From contig JAJEKV010000085.1 in NCBI GenBank assembly GCA_021234155.1, positions 1,184,092-1,248,091 on the forward strand: a stretch of DNA of 64,000 nucleotides, given 5' to 3'. Below are positions 12,965 to 24,783 of this stretch, piece by piece (within the stretch, counting starts at the first letter, position 1; each line of letters starts with the position of its first letter). The DNA is from Isoetes taiwanensis. Taxonomy: Eukaryota; Streptophyta; Lycopodiopsida; Isoetales; Isoetaceae. Below the pieces are notes generated by a model. The model worked only from the letters and a program-made list of their open reading frames with translations. It was not told where the DNA came from and searched no databases. A program made the translations under genes and the position numbers.

Positions 12965-15374
12965 TGATCTTGCCACTCATGGCGGCCATGGAAACCATTG
13001 GCATTTCCAAATACATGGTTCAATAAGCTACAGTGTTTGAAGTTGCAACTTGAAGACCATTTGAAAGACTACAAAGGACAAAGACTTGAAGAACCAAAGA
13101 GGACATTCACTTGGAAACATAAAAGGGTATTTTGGCTAAGTGGGAGGTCACAAGGCAAGTTACTAAAATTCGATACCCCATTGAAGATTGCGAATCACAA
13201 CTTGGTATGATATCTTGTTCACCATTTGAGCATTGAAGTTTGATATTCTTAAGGTTCTTGAAGAATTGCCCTAGCATTCTCTTCCATTCTATGTCTTGAA
13301 TCATCTTCTCATTCCATGTCTAGCCTTTTTTTTTCCACATCTCCATCTCCTCTCATTACTTTTATAATTAATTTGGTAACTTTTTTTCCCTAATCCAAAT
13401 GGAAACACACACTCCATGCTCCATCCACCTACTCACAAAAGTTAAGCACTAAGGCCCATGAATTCATTCAAAATACCTAGGTTCTAAATATCCTACTAGG
13501 TCTTCACAAAAGAAGGAAGGACAAAAAAAAAGCAAGGTTGTCCAACTATCTGAAAGGTGAACTCTAGTAGCATTCCATGTAAAAATTGCAAAGTTCAAAC
13601 ATCCACTTCATCATTCATAATTCCACTTCACCACTCATCACGTGTCATCCATCATCCATACTTCATGCCACCTCACCAAAAAAAATGTTTTGACTAAGGG
13701 GAAAAGATGGTTTACCAACCCTTAAGTACCACATCATCATGTTTTGCCCACCTCTCACAAAGTGCAGCACCTAGTCACTTCATTTTGTTTCCACCAAAAA
13801 ATCAAAGTATTCCATTCAAAAATTTGATGATACCACAGTAGCCCTCATGAAATCATGCCACACAGCTGACATTTTTGAAAAGAAGTTTATATTGACCTTC
13901 TAAATGGCTTCCTTGGGAAGCGATGCCTCATTAAAAAATGAGTAAAAACCTACCTACATCACCCCCCATATCTACCCTCTCATCCTGCGCAGAGTGGCGT
14001 CCCCCACTGGCATGCCAGTGAAACAATGAGGCTTGGCGTGGGAGGGAACCACGTAATAATCAATAAGCGAGGGAAATGGATCTATATTTATACCTTGGCC
14101 ACTTTTCATTCCACCTTGGGATGTTTCTTGTGAGAAAATCGAGAACCCCTAAAATTTGCAGGCCAAGAAGCGGATTTTTAATAATTTGAAACTACTAATC
14201 ATGACTATATCCTCCGATTTAACTTTGGTGACCTCAAGAACCCTAAGCTGTGCTAAGCAGTAGTGTCACATTGGATTTTGCAAGAATTGAAGCAAAGACG
14301 AGCATTTTCAAAGACCGTCGATTCGGGGAAATTTCAAGGGCTTTTGCGCATTTGGGAAGTTGATCTGAGAAATACATGTCGGTGCGATCTTACGCGTGGA
14401 TTTGACCTTCCTTGGCGCATCAATTTACCGATTGAAGCGATAAAAGGCGATCAATATTACGCCCGATCCGGAGTATTATTGGCTCATGAATTGTGAGCTA
14501 TTTGAAGTTATGTGAGACTCCTGACCCATGATTGTCGAGTGAATGAAATCCGACTTTGGTATAATTCTCTTTTCTCAACTTTCTTTTCAAGGAAATTTAT
14601 GCATATCTGCTAAAATTGTTAGTTTTTAATCATTGGATATTAGTAAAGATCACCTTAGACTTCATAGGAATAGTAAATCCACTTGCATCCAAAAGAAAGC
14701 GAGAGAAAAATATAAACATTAGTCAAAACTAAGTTCTAGTTATTTGATAAGAGTCAAAACCTATCTTTTCGCTACAAACTCCTTAAACAAAAAGTCCAGT
14801 CCATCTATTGTTATCAAGATCCCAGTAATTCTCTTTTATTTTGTCTCGGGAAAAGCAAAACATCTAGATAAATATCTCTGTCATCAAAAACCTGATCTGC
14901 ATCGTTGGCAAATTACTCCCTGTTCATCCAGCATTCTAAATAAATCCAAAAGAGGTGTTGCACGTCATCTACAATAGCAATTTGATTAGTCACAGTTGTC
15001 CCAGATCAAAAAGAATATTTCACAAAACATCGAGAATTTCTGCTCTCTCTGAGGGTATTGACCGGGTTTTTGACTAGGTGGGGCATATAATTTTCAAGTA
15101 TCTAGAATAGTCGACTTCAAAAAGGTCTTGCACATTTTAATACTATTTGTTGGGATCACATTCATACATTCTTCAAGATAAAACCTCGGTTATTTGCACT
15201 TGGTATTGAAAAGAGAGTCTGAGGGTTTTTTTTTTTTTTTTCTTGAAATGGAAAAAATTGTACTAACGGGCTTGTGGTGAGAAGTTTTGCAAAATTTAGG
15301 TTGAGTGGTTGCACGAAGCAACCTGGAGGTCCTAAACCATTTTAGTTGAGGGTTTTGCGGGATTACCCTCAACA
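12965..15374 (+). repeat. LTR B (shared central LTR)
   Basis: Starts near TGATCTTGCCACTC and ends CCCTCAACA at 15374. It is the 3' LTR of unit 1 and the 5' LTR of unit 2, so two elements share one LTR. No AGAAT target repeat flanks it, as expected for a recombination-made array. Confidence 0.85.
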
Positions 15375-15604
15375 TCTTGGAAGGCTCCTAGAGATCCTTT
15401 GGTTCTTGGGAACTATGGCTCCTAGGCGAAATCTTTGAAACATCCAGAGCCATCTTTGAGGTGCAAGACAATCTGAGAAACACAAGCTACCCCTCAAGGT
15501 ATAATACGTACATCTGAATAAGTCGATAAATCTCAATGCTAGTATGCTGCTCAATACTTTGAACTCAATGTCCCCATTCCCTGTTTCCTACATTTGATTC
15601 TAGC
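15375..15604 (+). other. Leader of LTR unit 2
   Basis: Untranslated leader between LTR B and gag, beginning TCTTGGAAGGCTCC. A TGG-starting primer-binding site could lie at 15378, but the tRNA is not assigned because the sequence differs between the two units. Confidence 0.5.
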
Positions 15605-16260
15605 ATGAGTGCTAACAACTTTCTTAAGATCTTTGATGAATATTATCAAGAATATGGACACAAGAAAGGGACTAAGTTTGCTGAATTCAAGAAGTGCTTC
15701 AAAAATGATGAAGTAAGGGCTTGGTTGGAATATGTGATAAGTGATGGTATCAACACATGGGATGAAATTGTCAAAAGGTTCTTATCTAGATTTGGTAAGG
15801 TTTATGACCCTCAAGATCTCATTTTTGAATTACAAACCTTTCATATTAGAAATGGTGAGACTGTTCACCAATATGTGGAAAGATTTCATGTGTACTTAAC
15901 AAAATGCCAACTAACCATACCTTACACCTTGTTGCATCTTTCATAAGGGGTTTGACTGGTAGACCAAGAGTACAGGGAAGATGCTAAAGATTTACAAGCA
16001 GGGAGGGATTTGCAACCATCCACAAAGCTTTTAACAAGGCCATTGAGATTGCTGATGTGCTTTCCTATTTACCAGATGATATTCACATCACTAGTGATCC
16101 TTTCCTCCCAGATTTTGAACAAGAATATATGGGTGCTGATGCTATACCAGTATATGCTGTACAAAAAGATAAGAAGAAACCCAAAGCGGTGAAGAATCGA
16201 ACCCGATCTTGCTGCTACTACCAAAGAGATTGATAAAGTTGTTGAGGCTTTACTTTCGAG
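15605..16260 (+). pseudogene. gag capsid, LTR unit 2
   Basis: Opens at ATG 15605 with 113 codons that read as a plant retrotransposon gag (Retrotrans_gag type): FKNDEVRAWLEYVISDG, a WDEIVKRFLSRFGKVY run and LQTFHIRNGETVHQYVERF. The frame breaks near 15930 and continues as a related sequence through about 16260 in other frames. In the family this capsid forms particles that package the RNA. The start is supported by homology to the matching ATG in unit 1. A small number of indels is enough to explain the break. Confidence 0.85.
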
Positions 16261-16650
16261 GTCACCAAGCAACTTCAAGAATTGAAAGCATCTAGACCTG
16301 AAAAGAAAAATTATCCCCCTTGTGCACATTGTATGAGAGAAACTCATTCTTACGATGTTTGTTGGTGCAGAGAATATGCCTTAAGTGCAACAAGAGAGGC
16401 CATTATGGAAAAGAGTGTCCTGTTTGTGCCTTTTGCAAAGCTACAGGACATTATGAAGATAGATGTAGTGTAAAAGAGTATTTTGCAAGACAAGAGAAAG
16501 CCAAAACTGCTGAACCTACTGCTACTGTCAAATACTTGTCTGAAACTAGCTATCCTATCAGATTTATGCAGGAATTTGAAGAGCAGGAAGAAATAATGGT
16601 TTTGCATCTGAGGGGAATGAAAGACAAGGGATATCTCAAGAAGAAATAGA
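16261..16650 (+). pseudogene. Nucleocapsid with two CCHC zinc knuckles, unit 2
   Basis: The reading frame from 16320 contains CLKCNKRGHYGKEC and CAFCKATGHYEDRC, both C-x2-C-x4-H-x4-C knuckles that bind RNA in retroelement Gag. The basic region KDKKKPKAVK lies just upstream. The upstream join to capsid is frameshifted. It ends at TAG near 16649, before the protease part. Confidence 0.85.
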
Positions 16651-16780
16651 AGCTAATCTTGCTAAAGGTAAACTAAGTGAAAACAAGCAACCTGCACAAG
16701 ATGGTAAGCAGCTTGTACCCCCTGGGCCTTGTCAGAAATTCCTAAAAAAAGATAAGGATGGTGATGATTTTGAAATACTT

Positions 16781-17165
16781 ATGAGAAATTTAAAAGTTAG
16801 TGTAGATTTGCTCACATTGTTAAGGATTGCACCCACTTATAGAAAGAAGATGCTTAACTTGACTCAAGATGAACAGGTTTGTCTCACACAAGAGGAGCAA
16901 ATTGCGTTTACAAATCACATTGAGGAGCAAATGCTAGTACAAGATGAACATGATCCGGTGCTTTGCGTGTGCAGCCAACATTGGGAAAAGAGCTTTGTCT
17001 AAGGTATTGTTGGATGGGGGATCACCTCTAAATGTTATGCCACATCATGTGATGAAACAATGTGGCTTAGAGGTAGACAAGAAAGCTCCTATGGTACTGA
17101 AATCTTTCTCTAACTCAAGAATTAATCCCATAGGAATTGTAAGTAAAAGTACCAATAGATATTGA
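16781..17165 (+). pseudogene. Aspartic protease region, unit 2
   Basis: Two overlapping frames give LTLLRIAPTYRKKML and, from about 16990, KVLLDGGSPLNVMPHHVM. The D-G-G-S core is the plant Ty3 version of the retropepsin active site. A frameshift near 16960 separates the halves. The enzyme would cut the Gag-Pol polyprotein. A further piece, YDLLLGRRWS, lies at about 17230-17265. Confidence 0.75.
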
Positions 17166-17467
17166 AGGAATTGTTGTGGTCGCTAATTTTGTTGTGGTTG
17201 CATTTGAAGGAATGGATGAAAAGGCAGACATTTATGATTTACTTCTAGGAAGGAGATGGTCATCCAACAGTAGATGCGGAGACTGTTTGGTCAAAAGGGG
17301 AATGTACCATAAGCGATGGAAGGAAAACAGTTGTTATCTACAACAAGCTTGGGGAGTTTGATTCTTTTAACTTCATTGAAGAGGATGTGTTGATATCCAA
17401 TCAACACGGGTATATGAAGTTACCATGACCAATATGGAGGTAGACACAAATCCAATTAAGGTATGCA

Positions 17468-17851
17468 ATGTACAATAAGGAAATAAACTTTGCTTATTTA
17501 TGGTTTGATGGTGGTGTCTCTAAGAAATTGAGTATAGCTTCTTCTGCTGCCATTCTTAAGGATAGGTCAAGCAAACTAATGGCAAAAGTTGGCAGAATTC
17601 ATCAAAATGCTACTTCTAACATGGCTGAATATAAAGCTTTGATAGCAGGACTACAAGAGGCTAAGCATTTAGGTGTTACTGACATCATTGTATTTGGAGA
17701 CTCTCAACTTGTATGTAGGCAGATCTTGGGAGAATATCAAACCAAAAATGAAGAGATGATTATGCTTAGGGATCAAGCACTAGAGGAACTATCAACATTT
17801 GCATCCTGGGAGTTACTTCATGTCACAAGAAAGTTCAATGAAGAGGTTTGA
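17468..17851 (+). pseudogene. RNase H domain placed between protease and RT
   Basis: A 127-codon open frame with RNase HI features: first acidic site in WFDGGVSKKL, second in NMAEYKALIAGLQEA, third in VFGDSQLV. This is the plant or archaeal-like RNase H type. In common Ty3 order RNase H follows RT, but here it lies ~440 bp before RT. A separate tethered RNase H remnant follows RT near 22.3-22.5 kb, so the element appears to carry two. The frame ends at TGA 17849; upstream and downstream links are frameshifted. Confidence 0.8.
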
Positions 17852-18286
17852 TACCTTGTGTAAGAGTGTTTTGCTCGAACATTTGGCGAAAGGTGCTATC
17901 AAGGAGGAAGAATTGGAGGAAGAAGAACTCAAACAGCCTACATCCTATATTGGTAATCAATGCTAGTAGTGAAAAAAGTTAGAGAAATCAAGATAGAAAA
18001 AGAATGGTCAAGAAAAAGAACTCTTTATGTTGGTGATATGTTTGAGGAAAAAGAATGAATGCATGGTAATAGATTTCTTCAAAGAATGGAAAGATGTTTT
18101 GCATGGGATTATAATGAGCTGATTGGTGTTGATAAAACATTTGTGAATTTGAAATAAAGATCAAGGAAGGTGTCAGCCACATGATGCAAAAAACTAAGAA
18201 GGATTAATGTGGCCTTGCTAGACTTAATTAGAGAGGAGTTATTCAAAATGAAAGATGCAGGTGTGATCTGAAATTTCAAATCGAGA

Positions 18287-18684
18287 ATGGTTATCATGCA
18301 TTGTGCTGTTGAAAAAAAGAACAAAACTATCAGAATTTGTATTGATTATAGAGATCCCGAACAAGACCCTTTGTTAGGGTGCTACCCTCCGCCTTTTTGG
18401 AAGAGGTTTTACATCTTGTTGCGAGGGAAGGAGACATACTCTTTTTTGGATGGCTTCTCAGGATTCAACCAAATTTCTGTTAAGTTAGAAGATCAACCAA
18501 AAACAGCTTTCATCACTCCATGGGGAACTTTTGCCATGAAGAGAATGCCTTTTGGTTTGATGAATGCTCCAGCAACTTTTCAAAGAACAATGGATACTAT
18601 ATTCAAGGATATGCCTCCTACTGCTTTTAGAGTTTTTCTTGATGATCTCTGTTTGGGATCAGCCTTGAGAGATCATTTCAATAT
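18287..18684 (+). pseudogene. Reverse transcriptase, palm N-terminal part, unit 2
   Basis: Reads as Ty3-type RT: RICIDYRDPEQD near the start, TYSFLDGFSGFNQISV (motif A Asp), AFITPWGTFAMKRMPFGL and MNAPATFQRTMD (motif B region), then FRVFLDDLCLGS (motif C with the DD pair). Right after DHFN the sequence leaves RT and does not resume until 21856. RT copies element RNA into DNA. Confidence 0.88.
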
Positions 18685-21600
18685 GTAGCATAATAACAGG
18701 GGGTTTTTTTTGTATTTTTGTACGATTTTTCCAATGGTTTTTATATGATTTGATGGGCGTATTGCACAAGGCCTACTAATTAGTATATCTAGAGTGCGCA
18801 TTGTATTTGCATAGGCTTGAATGAATTTTAATGCCTCTTTTCAATAGTGTAGACCCATATATCATATATTTCTCCGTTAAGTTCTATTTTTCAGTATTAC
18901 ATTTTTATTTTGCTTTCGACATGCAAAGCTTCGGCGACTCATTTTAGGGTTCTTGTTAACTCCAAAATTAGGTCTCTAGGTTATGGTTTTTTCTTTGTAA
19001 AGGGATCTCGATCTCGAAAATCAAAGCAAAATCTGCCGAGTTTAATGGTGATTGAGGTCGGCTTTATTATAATCCCACAACTCAAATCTTGGCTTGATTG
19101 ATTAACCCGTTGGAACATAGATTTGGCGTCGAGAAAAAAAAGAGGTATAAAAGCTAATCAAACGAGAATGGAGAAGGTCTCTAGGTTTTGTTTGTGCCGT
19201 TTGGTTATTGGAGCTCTGGACAAAAACACGGGCATTCAATTAAATTTGGAGATTTCGTCCTTGTTATCGGTGAACTAGCTTCCACAAAAGGTATTCAATT
19301 TTTGCATTTCTTATGCGGGCCATTCCGCCATATTCCGGATGGATTGGGACGAGTCCAAAGCGATTCTTTGATTGGATTTGGGAGGGTGTCTTTGCAAGAA
19401 GAGCCGCGGATCACAAAGCGTGTCGGTTTTGCATCTTTTTTTAAGCTGCCATGTTCGAATGCTAAAACCCTAAAGAGTCAATCATCGCACTTAGCGAAGT
19501 GAAAGGGGTCGGGAATTTGGGTACATGCCAACGGATCTAGAATGTGGCTTCGTGTGGTGGTACTCACTTCAAGCGTAAGATCTCGACTATATCCGAGGTA
19601 TTCCTCTGCAAATGTGTTTGATAAGACTTGAGTTTAGAACATGCTATAAAATTGTAGGGAATTCATGCGTTGGATCGATCCCATTGGCGACTTCATGATA
19701 CGGCTCCGGAAGAATGACAACTGATGGAAATGGGGACTTTTAACAGCCAAAAAACCAAATCTGATTAAGCTCTAGGCGTGGCATTCTGCAATGGTTGCGA
19801 TTTTGGGAACAAAGCGGTTGCCTTATCGGCCAATCATTTGATATTGTGCATTGTTCCGTTGTCGAGTTGATTGGCATGAAGATGGTAAGGTTCAAGATGT
19901 GATTTATGGTCTTGTTTGGAAGCTGTTTTGGTCTCCTCTTAGCATTTGCTGCGTGCATACACATCGTGAAATGGAAAGAGAATTACTTCCTTGTTTTCTC
20001 TGTTATGGGCGTCTTATAAAAGGGACATCTTATGGACATCTCCCCGGCTTTGTGCACGGCATCTATCGAGGAGGTCCATGTAGTTTCTTTGTCAGTAGTG
20101 TAAATCTTGAATTTTGTCATATTGAGATCCGAGGCGGCTCAAGTTCCATTTGTTTCATGCGGCCCTAGCGAAAGATGCATGCTGAATCATTCGCAAATGA
20201 TATGACAGCTCCTTGGTAATAGTCAAACCATCAGATTGAAGTTGGCATGATGGGATTGCAAAAGGAAGTTCATTTTTTTTAAGACTTAACATTTTGTGCT
20301 TTTCAAGGGATGCACCGATGGCATTCAAAAGTGGGTTTTCCATTATATGTAATGAAGGAGATGAAACCATCGGGGTTCTACTAGAGGATTGATTCTTCGT
20401 AATTGGAGGACTGCATTTTCTTTTCGTTTGAGTTCCATTCACGCTTAAAAGCACCTCGGCATACCCACGTTGAGGGGCGAGCGAACTTTACTTGGTAACC
20501 AGTTGCCCAAGAGCTATGCTTAGTGGCTTTGTAGAGAGATTTATAGCCTACGACAATTAAAGAAAGCACAGGTCTTCATAGAGATTCTCACCATGAGAGG
20601 CTGGTGGGTAAGGACAGGTTGTTTTGGAGTATTATAATTTTCTCCTTACTTTCCTGATTGGAGAGTACCACTTATAAATCCTCCATGTAAGTCAGTAGGA
20701 GAATGCTGAGAGGAGGTTACGCATTCCCAAATACAGTTGCAGGTGTCTTGAATGAAGTGGTATTAGGTTTTTATAGAATAAAACATCGCCAAGATTAGCA
20801 TCATGGTCTTTGCAAAATGGCATTATAATGTAGGGGCAGTAAAAGAGTTCTGCACTTGACTTTGTAACACTTCTTTTGATTTATTTTCTTTGCTTGTTTG
20901 CTCTTGTTTTCTCTTTCTTTAGCACTTTAGCCTCGTGCAGTGTTGAGAATAATGACCAAAGTCAGCATGGCCAATGTGTGGCTTTTCTTGTCATCTAACA
21001 GGCTTGGAAAAGAAAATCAAAATAAGAAACTTTGATACATAGCCTAGAATTCGGGATCTTTTTTGAGATTTGGCAAAGTTGGCTCGTATTTGTTAACCTA
21101 GAATCCAGATTTTTTTTCGAGATTCAGCAAAGTTGGTTCTTATTTGTTGAAGCTTATTCTTCCGTTCTCACTTATTTCATTTACTTCATGTAGTAGAATA
21201 TTTGCTATGCTCGTATTTTCTACCACCTTATTGTAATTTTGGTAAGCTCCCATGATCGAATGCAGATCGAATGCAGAAACCATAAAGTAGCCCTAATATC
21301 CGGCTACATGTTTTGCATGTTTTACATGTTTTTATGTATGTTTGCTTTTTTTAGGGCCCGAAGGGCCCAAATTTTTTTTTTAGTACAACAACCAACACAT
21401 AACTATCATTAACATGAATTAACACAACCATTGGGTCTAACACATTTAAATTAAAATCCCCCTTAAACCCCCTTTGGTTTGGGTGCATATTCACACGGGG
21501 GGTGACGTAGGGCAGCGAGAGCCCTTATAATTATGTTTTGCACGTATAAATTCCACACCATATTGTATTTTAGTTGAAATCTTATAGTATTTTGCAAATC

Positions 21601-21855
21601 TTGTTATACAGTATAGCAAATTTTGTACTTGCATACCCCACAAACGAGGAATTTTACGTACGGTGTAGATTAAGGAATAAGGGGTGAATATGCCTATCAA
21701 TAGCTCGTTGCGGAGTCACTTGTGTGAATATGCACCCAAACCAAAGGGGGTTTGGGGGGATTTTAATTTAAATGTGTTAGACCCAATGGCTGTGTTAATT
21801 CATGTTAATGATAGTTATGTGTTGGTTGTTGTACTAAGATATGTGGCATGTGCAG
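18685..21855 (+). other. 3.17 kb intron-like block splitting RT, unit 2
   Basis: Begins GT directly after CAATAT and ends TGTGCAG, after which RT-like coding resumes (GGVSLNPKKC, LLGHEIS). The same block splits RT in unit 1. Its interior has no recognised domain; open stretches such as 19851-20168 are short and shared only imperfectly with unit 1. A terminal-inverted-repeat element sits at 21381-21836. It could be a spliced intron, an inserted element or captured host sequence. Presence in both units means it predates the array. Confidence 0.7.
21381..21836. mobile_element. 456-bp MITE with ~115-bp terminal inverted repeats
   Basis: The left arm 21381-21496 (TAGTACAACAACCAACACAT...) and right arm 21722-21836 are reverse complements with only about three differences. 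The centre is ~225 bp. The outermost TA on each side could be a TA target duplication, as in Tc1/mariner-type MITEs. It encodes nothing. A degraded copy lies at about 9631-10062 in unit 1. Confidence 0.85.
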
Positions 21856-22353
21856 GAAGGGAGGAGTGAGTTTAAATCCTAAGAAGTGCGTATTTCTATG
21901 CTCCAAGGGAGGATTGTTAGGGCATGAGATTTCCTCTAAAGGGATTCAAGTGGGTGAGAGCAAAGTGGAAGCATTAAAAAGCTTGCATCACCCAAAGCTG
22001 TTAGGGAAGTAAAAAGTTTCTTAGGTATGGTAAGCTTTTTTAAGAATGTATGTTCCTCACTTCTCTATCTTGTAGCTCCTATATCTCGATCTCACCAAGG
22101 TAGGCAAATATACCAAGCATGAGAGTAAGTTAATCATGGTAGAATGGACCCAGACTTGCCAATTTGCCTTTGATAGTATTATACAAGCCATCTCCAATTC
22201 TGCACTTTTAAAACCTCACGATGCAACTAAACCTTTTGAAGCTTATATCGATTATAACAAAAAGAGTGTAGGGTTAGTTTTATTGCAAGAAAGAAGGGGT
22301 GGTAACTTTTGCTAGCAAGATTTGGTCTAATCTTGAAATGAGGTACCCAAGGC
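21856..22353 (+). pseudogene. RT C-terminal part and connection, unit 2
   Basis: Codes for GGVSLNPKKCVFLCSKGG, LLGHEISSKGIQVGESKVEA and VREVKSFLGMVSFFKN in order, with indels. These are typical Ty3 RT thumb and connection sequences. About ten residues expected between DHFN and GGVSLNP are missing at the junction with the intervening block. Confidence 0.75.
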
Positions 22354-22923
22354 TTGAGAAAAGTCGCGGCAGACTCTTATGTTTTGATTGATAGACAAGG
22401 ACATCTTATCCAAAACAGTCATACTCAAGTGTACATGAAGCAAAACCCTTTGTCTTTGTTGTTCTCAAAGAAACAGCCTAAGGCCAAGATATGCAGATGG
22501 GCTTGTAAGATTCAAGAATATGATATTGTTGTTAAAGTGATTAATTTGGTAAATGATTCCAGTACATATTTGACTAATATTTTGTTTGGCGGGGAAGATG
22601 AAGAAGGTTTGACTCATGAGGTTCAAGATGATGTAGGTGCTAATGTAAACCTTGTGCAGGAGGCAGATTGGCAAGCAAATATAAGAAGATATTTGGAATC
22701 AAATGAGATGCCAGAAGAACTCAACTCCAATCAAAAAAGAAGGTTCAAGGAGAAATGCAATAAGTTCAAGCTAATAGATAATGTGTTATGCAGATATGAC
22801 AAAGAGGGTATCATTTTGAGGTGTGTTGATAAAGAAGAAGCTAAGTTAGTGGTAGAAGCGTGCCATGAAGGAGTATGTGGTGGACATTTTGTTGCGAGAC
22901 ACCTGAAAAAAAAAAAATCTTGA
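22354..22923 (+). pseudogene. Tethered RNase H end plus integrase zinc-binding start, unit 2
   Basis: A 189-codon frame. The first ~60 residues (THTQVYMKQNPLSLLFSKKQ-like, KICRWACKIQEYDIVVKV) are the end of the RT-linked RNase H. A ~60-residue linker follows. From about residue 150, KEEAKLVVEACHEGVCGGHF supplies the two His of the integrase HHCC zinc site. A poly-A run (AAAAAAAAAA near 22906-22915) shifts the frame before the two Cys, which are encoded in the next entry. Confidence 0.8.
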
Positions 22924-23300
22924 GGGCTGGTTATTCTTGGCCAACTCTCTTCAAGGACTGCTATGAGACAATCAAATGCTGCCATAAATGCCAAATTTTT
23001 GGTAGGAGAATTCTTCAACCCGGTGCTTTAAGCGCCATAACTTCTCGGGACCCTTCCAAGTTACGGGGACTTGATTTTATAGGACACTGTAGATCCACCT
23101 TCTTACGCCTGACATCAATATATTCTTGTAGCTCTTGATTATTTTACAAAATGGGCTGAAGCTATTCCCACAGAGACAAGCAAATGCCTATACTCTTGCT
23201 AGGTTCATCCATGAAAATATCGTGCGATTTGGTATCCCTTTCAAACTTATATCGATAGAGGCAGCCAATTCTGAATGATGTTATAGCCACCTTTGCTAGC
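22875..23300 (+). pseudogene. Integrase zinc Cys pair and catalytic core, unit 2
   Basis: Contains YSWPTLFKDCYETIKCCHKC, the C-x2-C half of the HHCC site, followed by the core start (LRGLDFIGHC). In other frames FTKWAEAIP and an RFGIPFKLI-type run lead to the second Asp region near 23260. Integrase would insert the cDNA. Stops and frameshifts abolish function. Confidence 0.78.
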
Positions 23301-24783
23301 AACCCTCAAAGTAAGACATTCTAAGAGTTCATCCTACTATCCTCAAGGTAATGGTCAGAGAAGAATCCACTAACAAAGTGCTCAAAACTATCCTCAAAAA
23401 AGACTATTAGTGTCTCAAAAAAAGGATTGGCATTTGAGGTTGCATGATGCTCGTGGGCTTCTGAGAACTACAACTAAAACCGACCAAACATACACCTTTT
23501 TAGTCTAGTTTATGGAGTAGAATCTATCATTCAGTAGAGCTTGAGCTTCCATCCTTAAGAATGGCTTTGAAATTAAATTTGGAAATAGAGGAAGCACTTG
23601 AAGAAAGGTGTGTACGACTTATGCAACTAGAAGAGCATAGATATGAAAGCTGAAAATGCTATACTATTAAAAAGGCTAAAGATCTAGCAGCCTTCAAAGC
23701 AAACACACAAATTGCAGGTACCTTGAAAGATGGAGAGCTAGTTCTAAAATGGAATAAGGCAAAGGAAGGCTGTGCAAGCAAATTTGAAGAAGCTGTGGGA
23801 AGGACCTTTTTGAAGATTTACAGGACCGGTGAGGCCAAGATTCATATTGGCTGAAGTCTATACCAGAAGGGAGAATCTTACCAAATCCTATCAACATTTT
23901 ACATCTTAAGAGGTACTGGCAACAACATGTTGCCCTTAGTCTATTTGAATAAACCTTGTTGTTTAAATGTTAGAGTAGGCAGTGTGTTAGATAAAAAGTG
24001 TTTTTTTGCAAATGCAATAGGTATTACTATTTAAGTTCTGATTTATCTTAGGTTAGTTCATTTATAGCAATTGATAAATAGAATAGGCAGTGTGTTAGAT
24101 AAAAGTTGTTCTTTGCAAATGCAATAGGTATTATTCCTTAAGTTCTGATTTATCTTAAGTTAGTTCATTTATAGCAATCAATAAATTAACGTCCTTGGTT
24201 TAAATGTGAAGTTGCAGAAAATGCTTATTTCAGGGCTACAAGTCCATGAGGCTCAGGCTTATTTCTTCCTAATGTTATACTTCACCATGCAGGATCACCC
24301 TCTTGATTTCACCCTACATATTTATTCATTTCCCAGCCATTCACCTTGATGAACATGCTGTCTTCATTTCCACCACCAGACAGCATTTTATGCTAACCTT
24401 AATTGATTTTGTATAACAGGTACACCCTCTGCTTCTCATTCATAAACCTTCCATTCTGTTCAAGAGTAGTCCACCATTCATACTTCATCATTCTTCTCTA
24501 CTGCTACGAGTATACATTCATACCCCAGGAAAAGTTGCCACCATATCACCACATGGCAGCTAAATGTTTGAACTGATTCTCGTACTGTCATTGCAGGTTC
24601 ACCCTCTTGTTCATTCATTATCATCTGATACACTCAAGGCTTGCTTTCATATAAACTTGCTTTCCAAACATCTTCTCCCATAGTTGCCATTCATTCCATC
24701 CATCATGGCAACATTACGCATCTTTGCAAGAATGAATTAATGTCTTAAGATTTGGAGAACCAGCCCGCCTCTTTTTTTTAGCA
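23301..24783 (+). other. 3' internal region of LTR unit 2
   Basis: Integrase C-terminal remnants fade by about 23900. Two related ~95-bp stretches containing TAGAATAGGCAGTGTGTTAG-type sequence near 23970 and 24080 form an imperfect tandem repeat, also present in unit 1. The end before LTR C is pyrimidine rich (CTCTTTTTTTAGCA), so no ordinary polypurine tract is evident. Confidence 0.5.
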
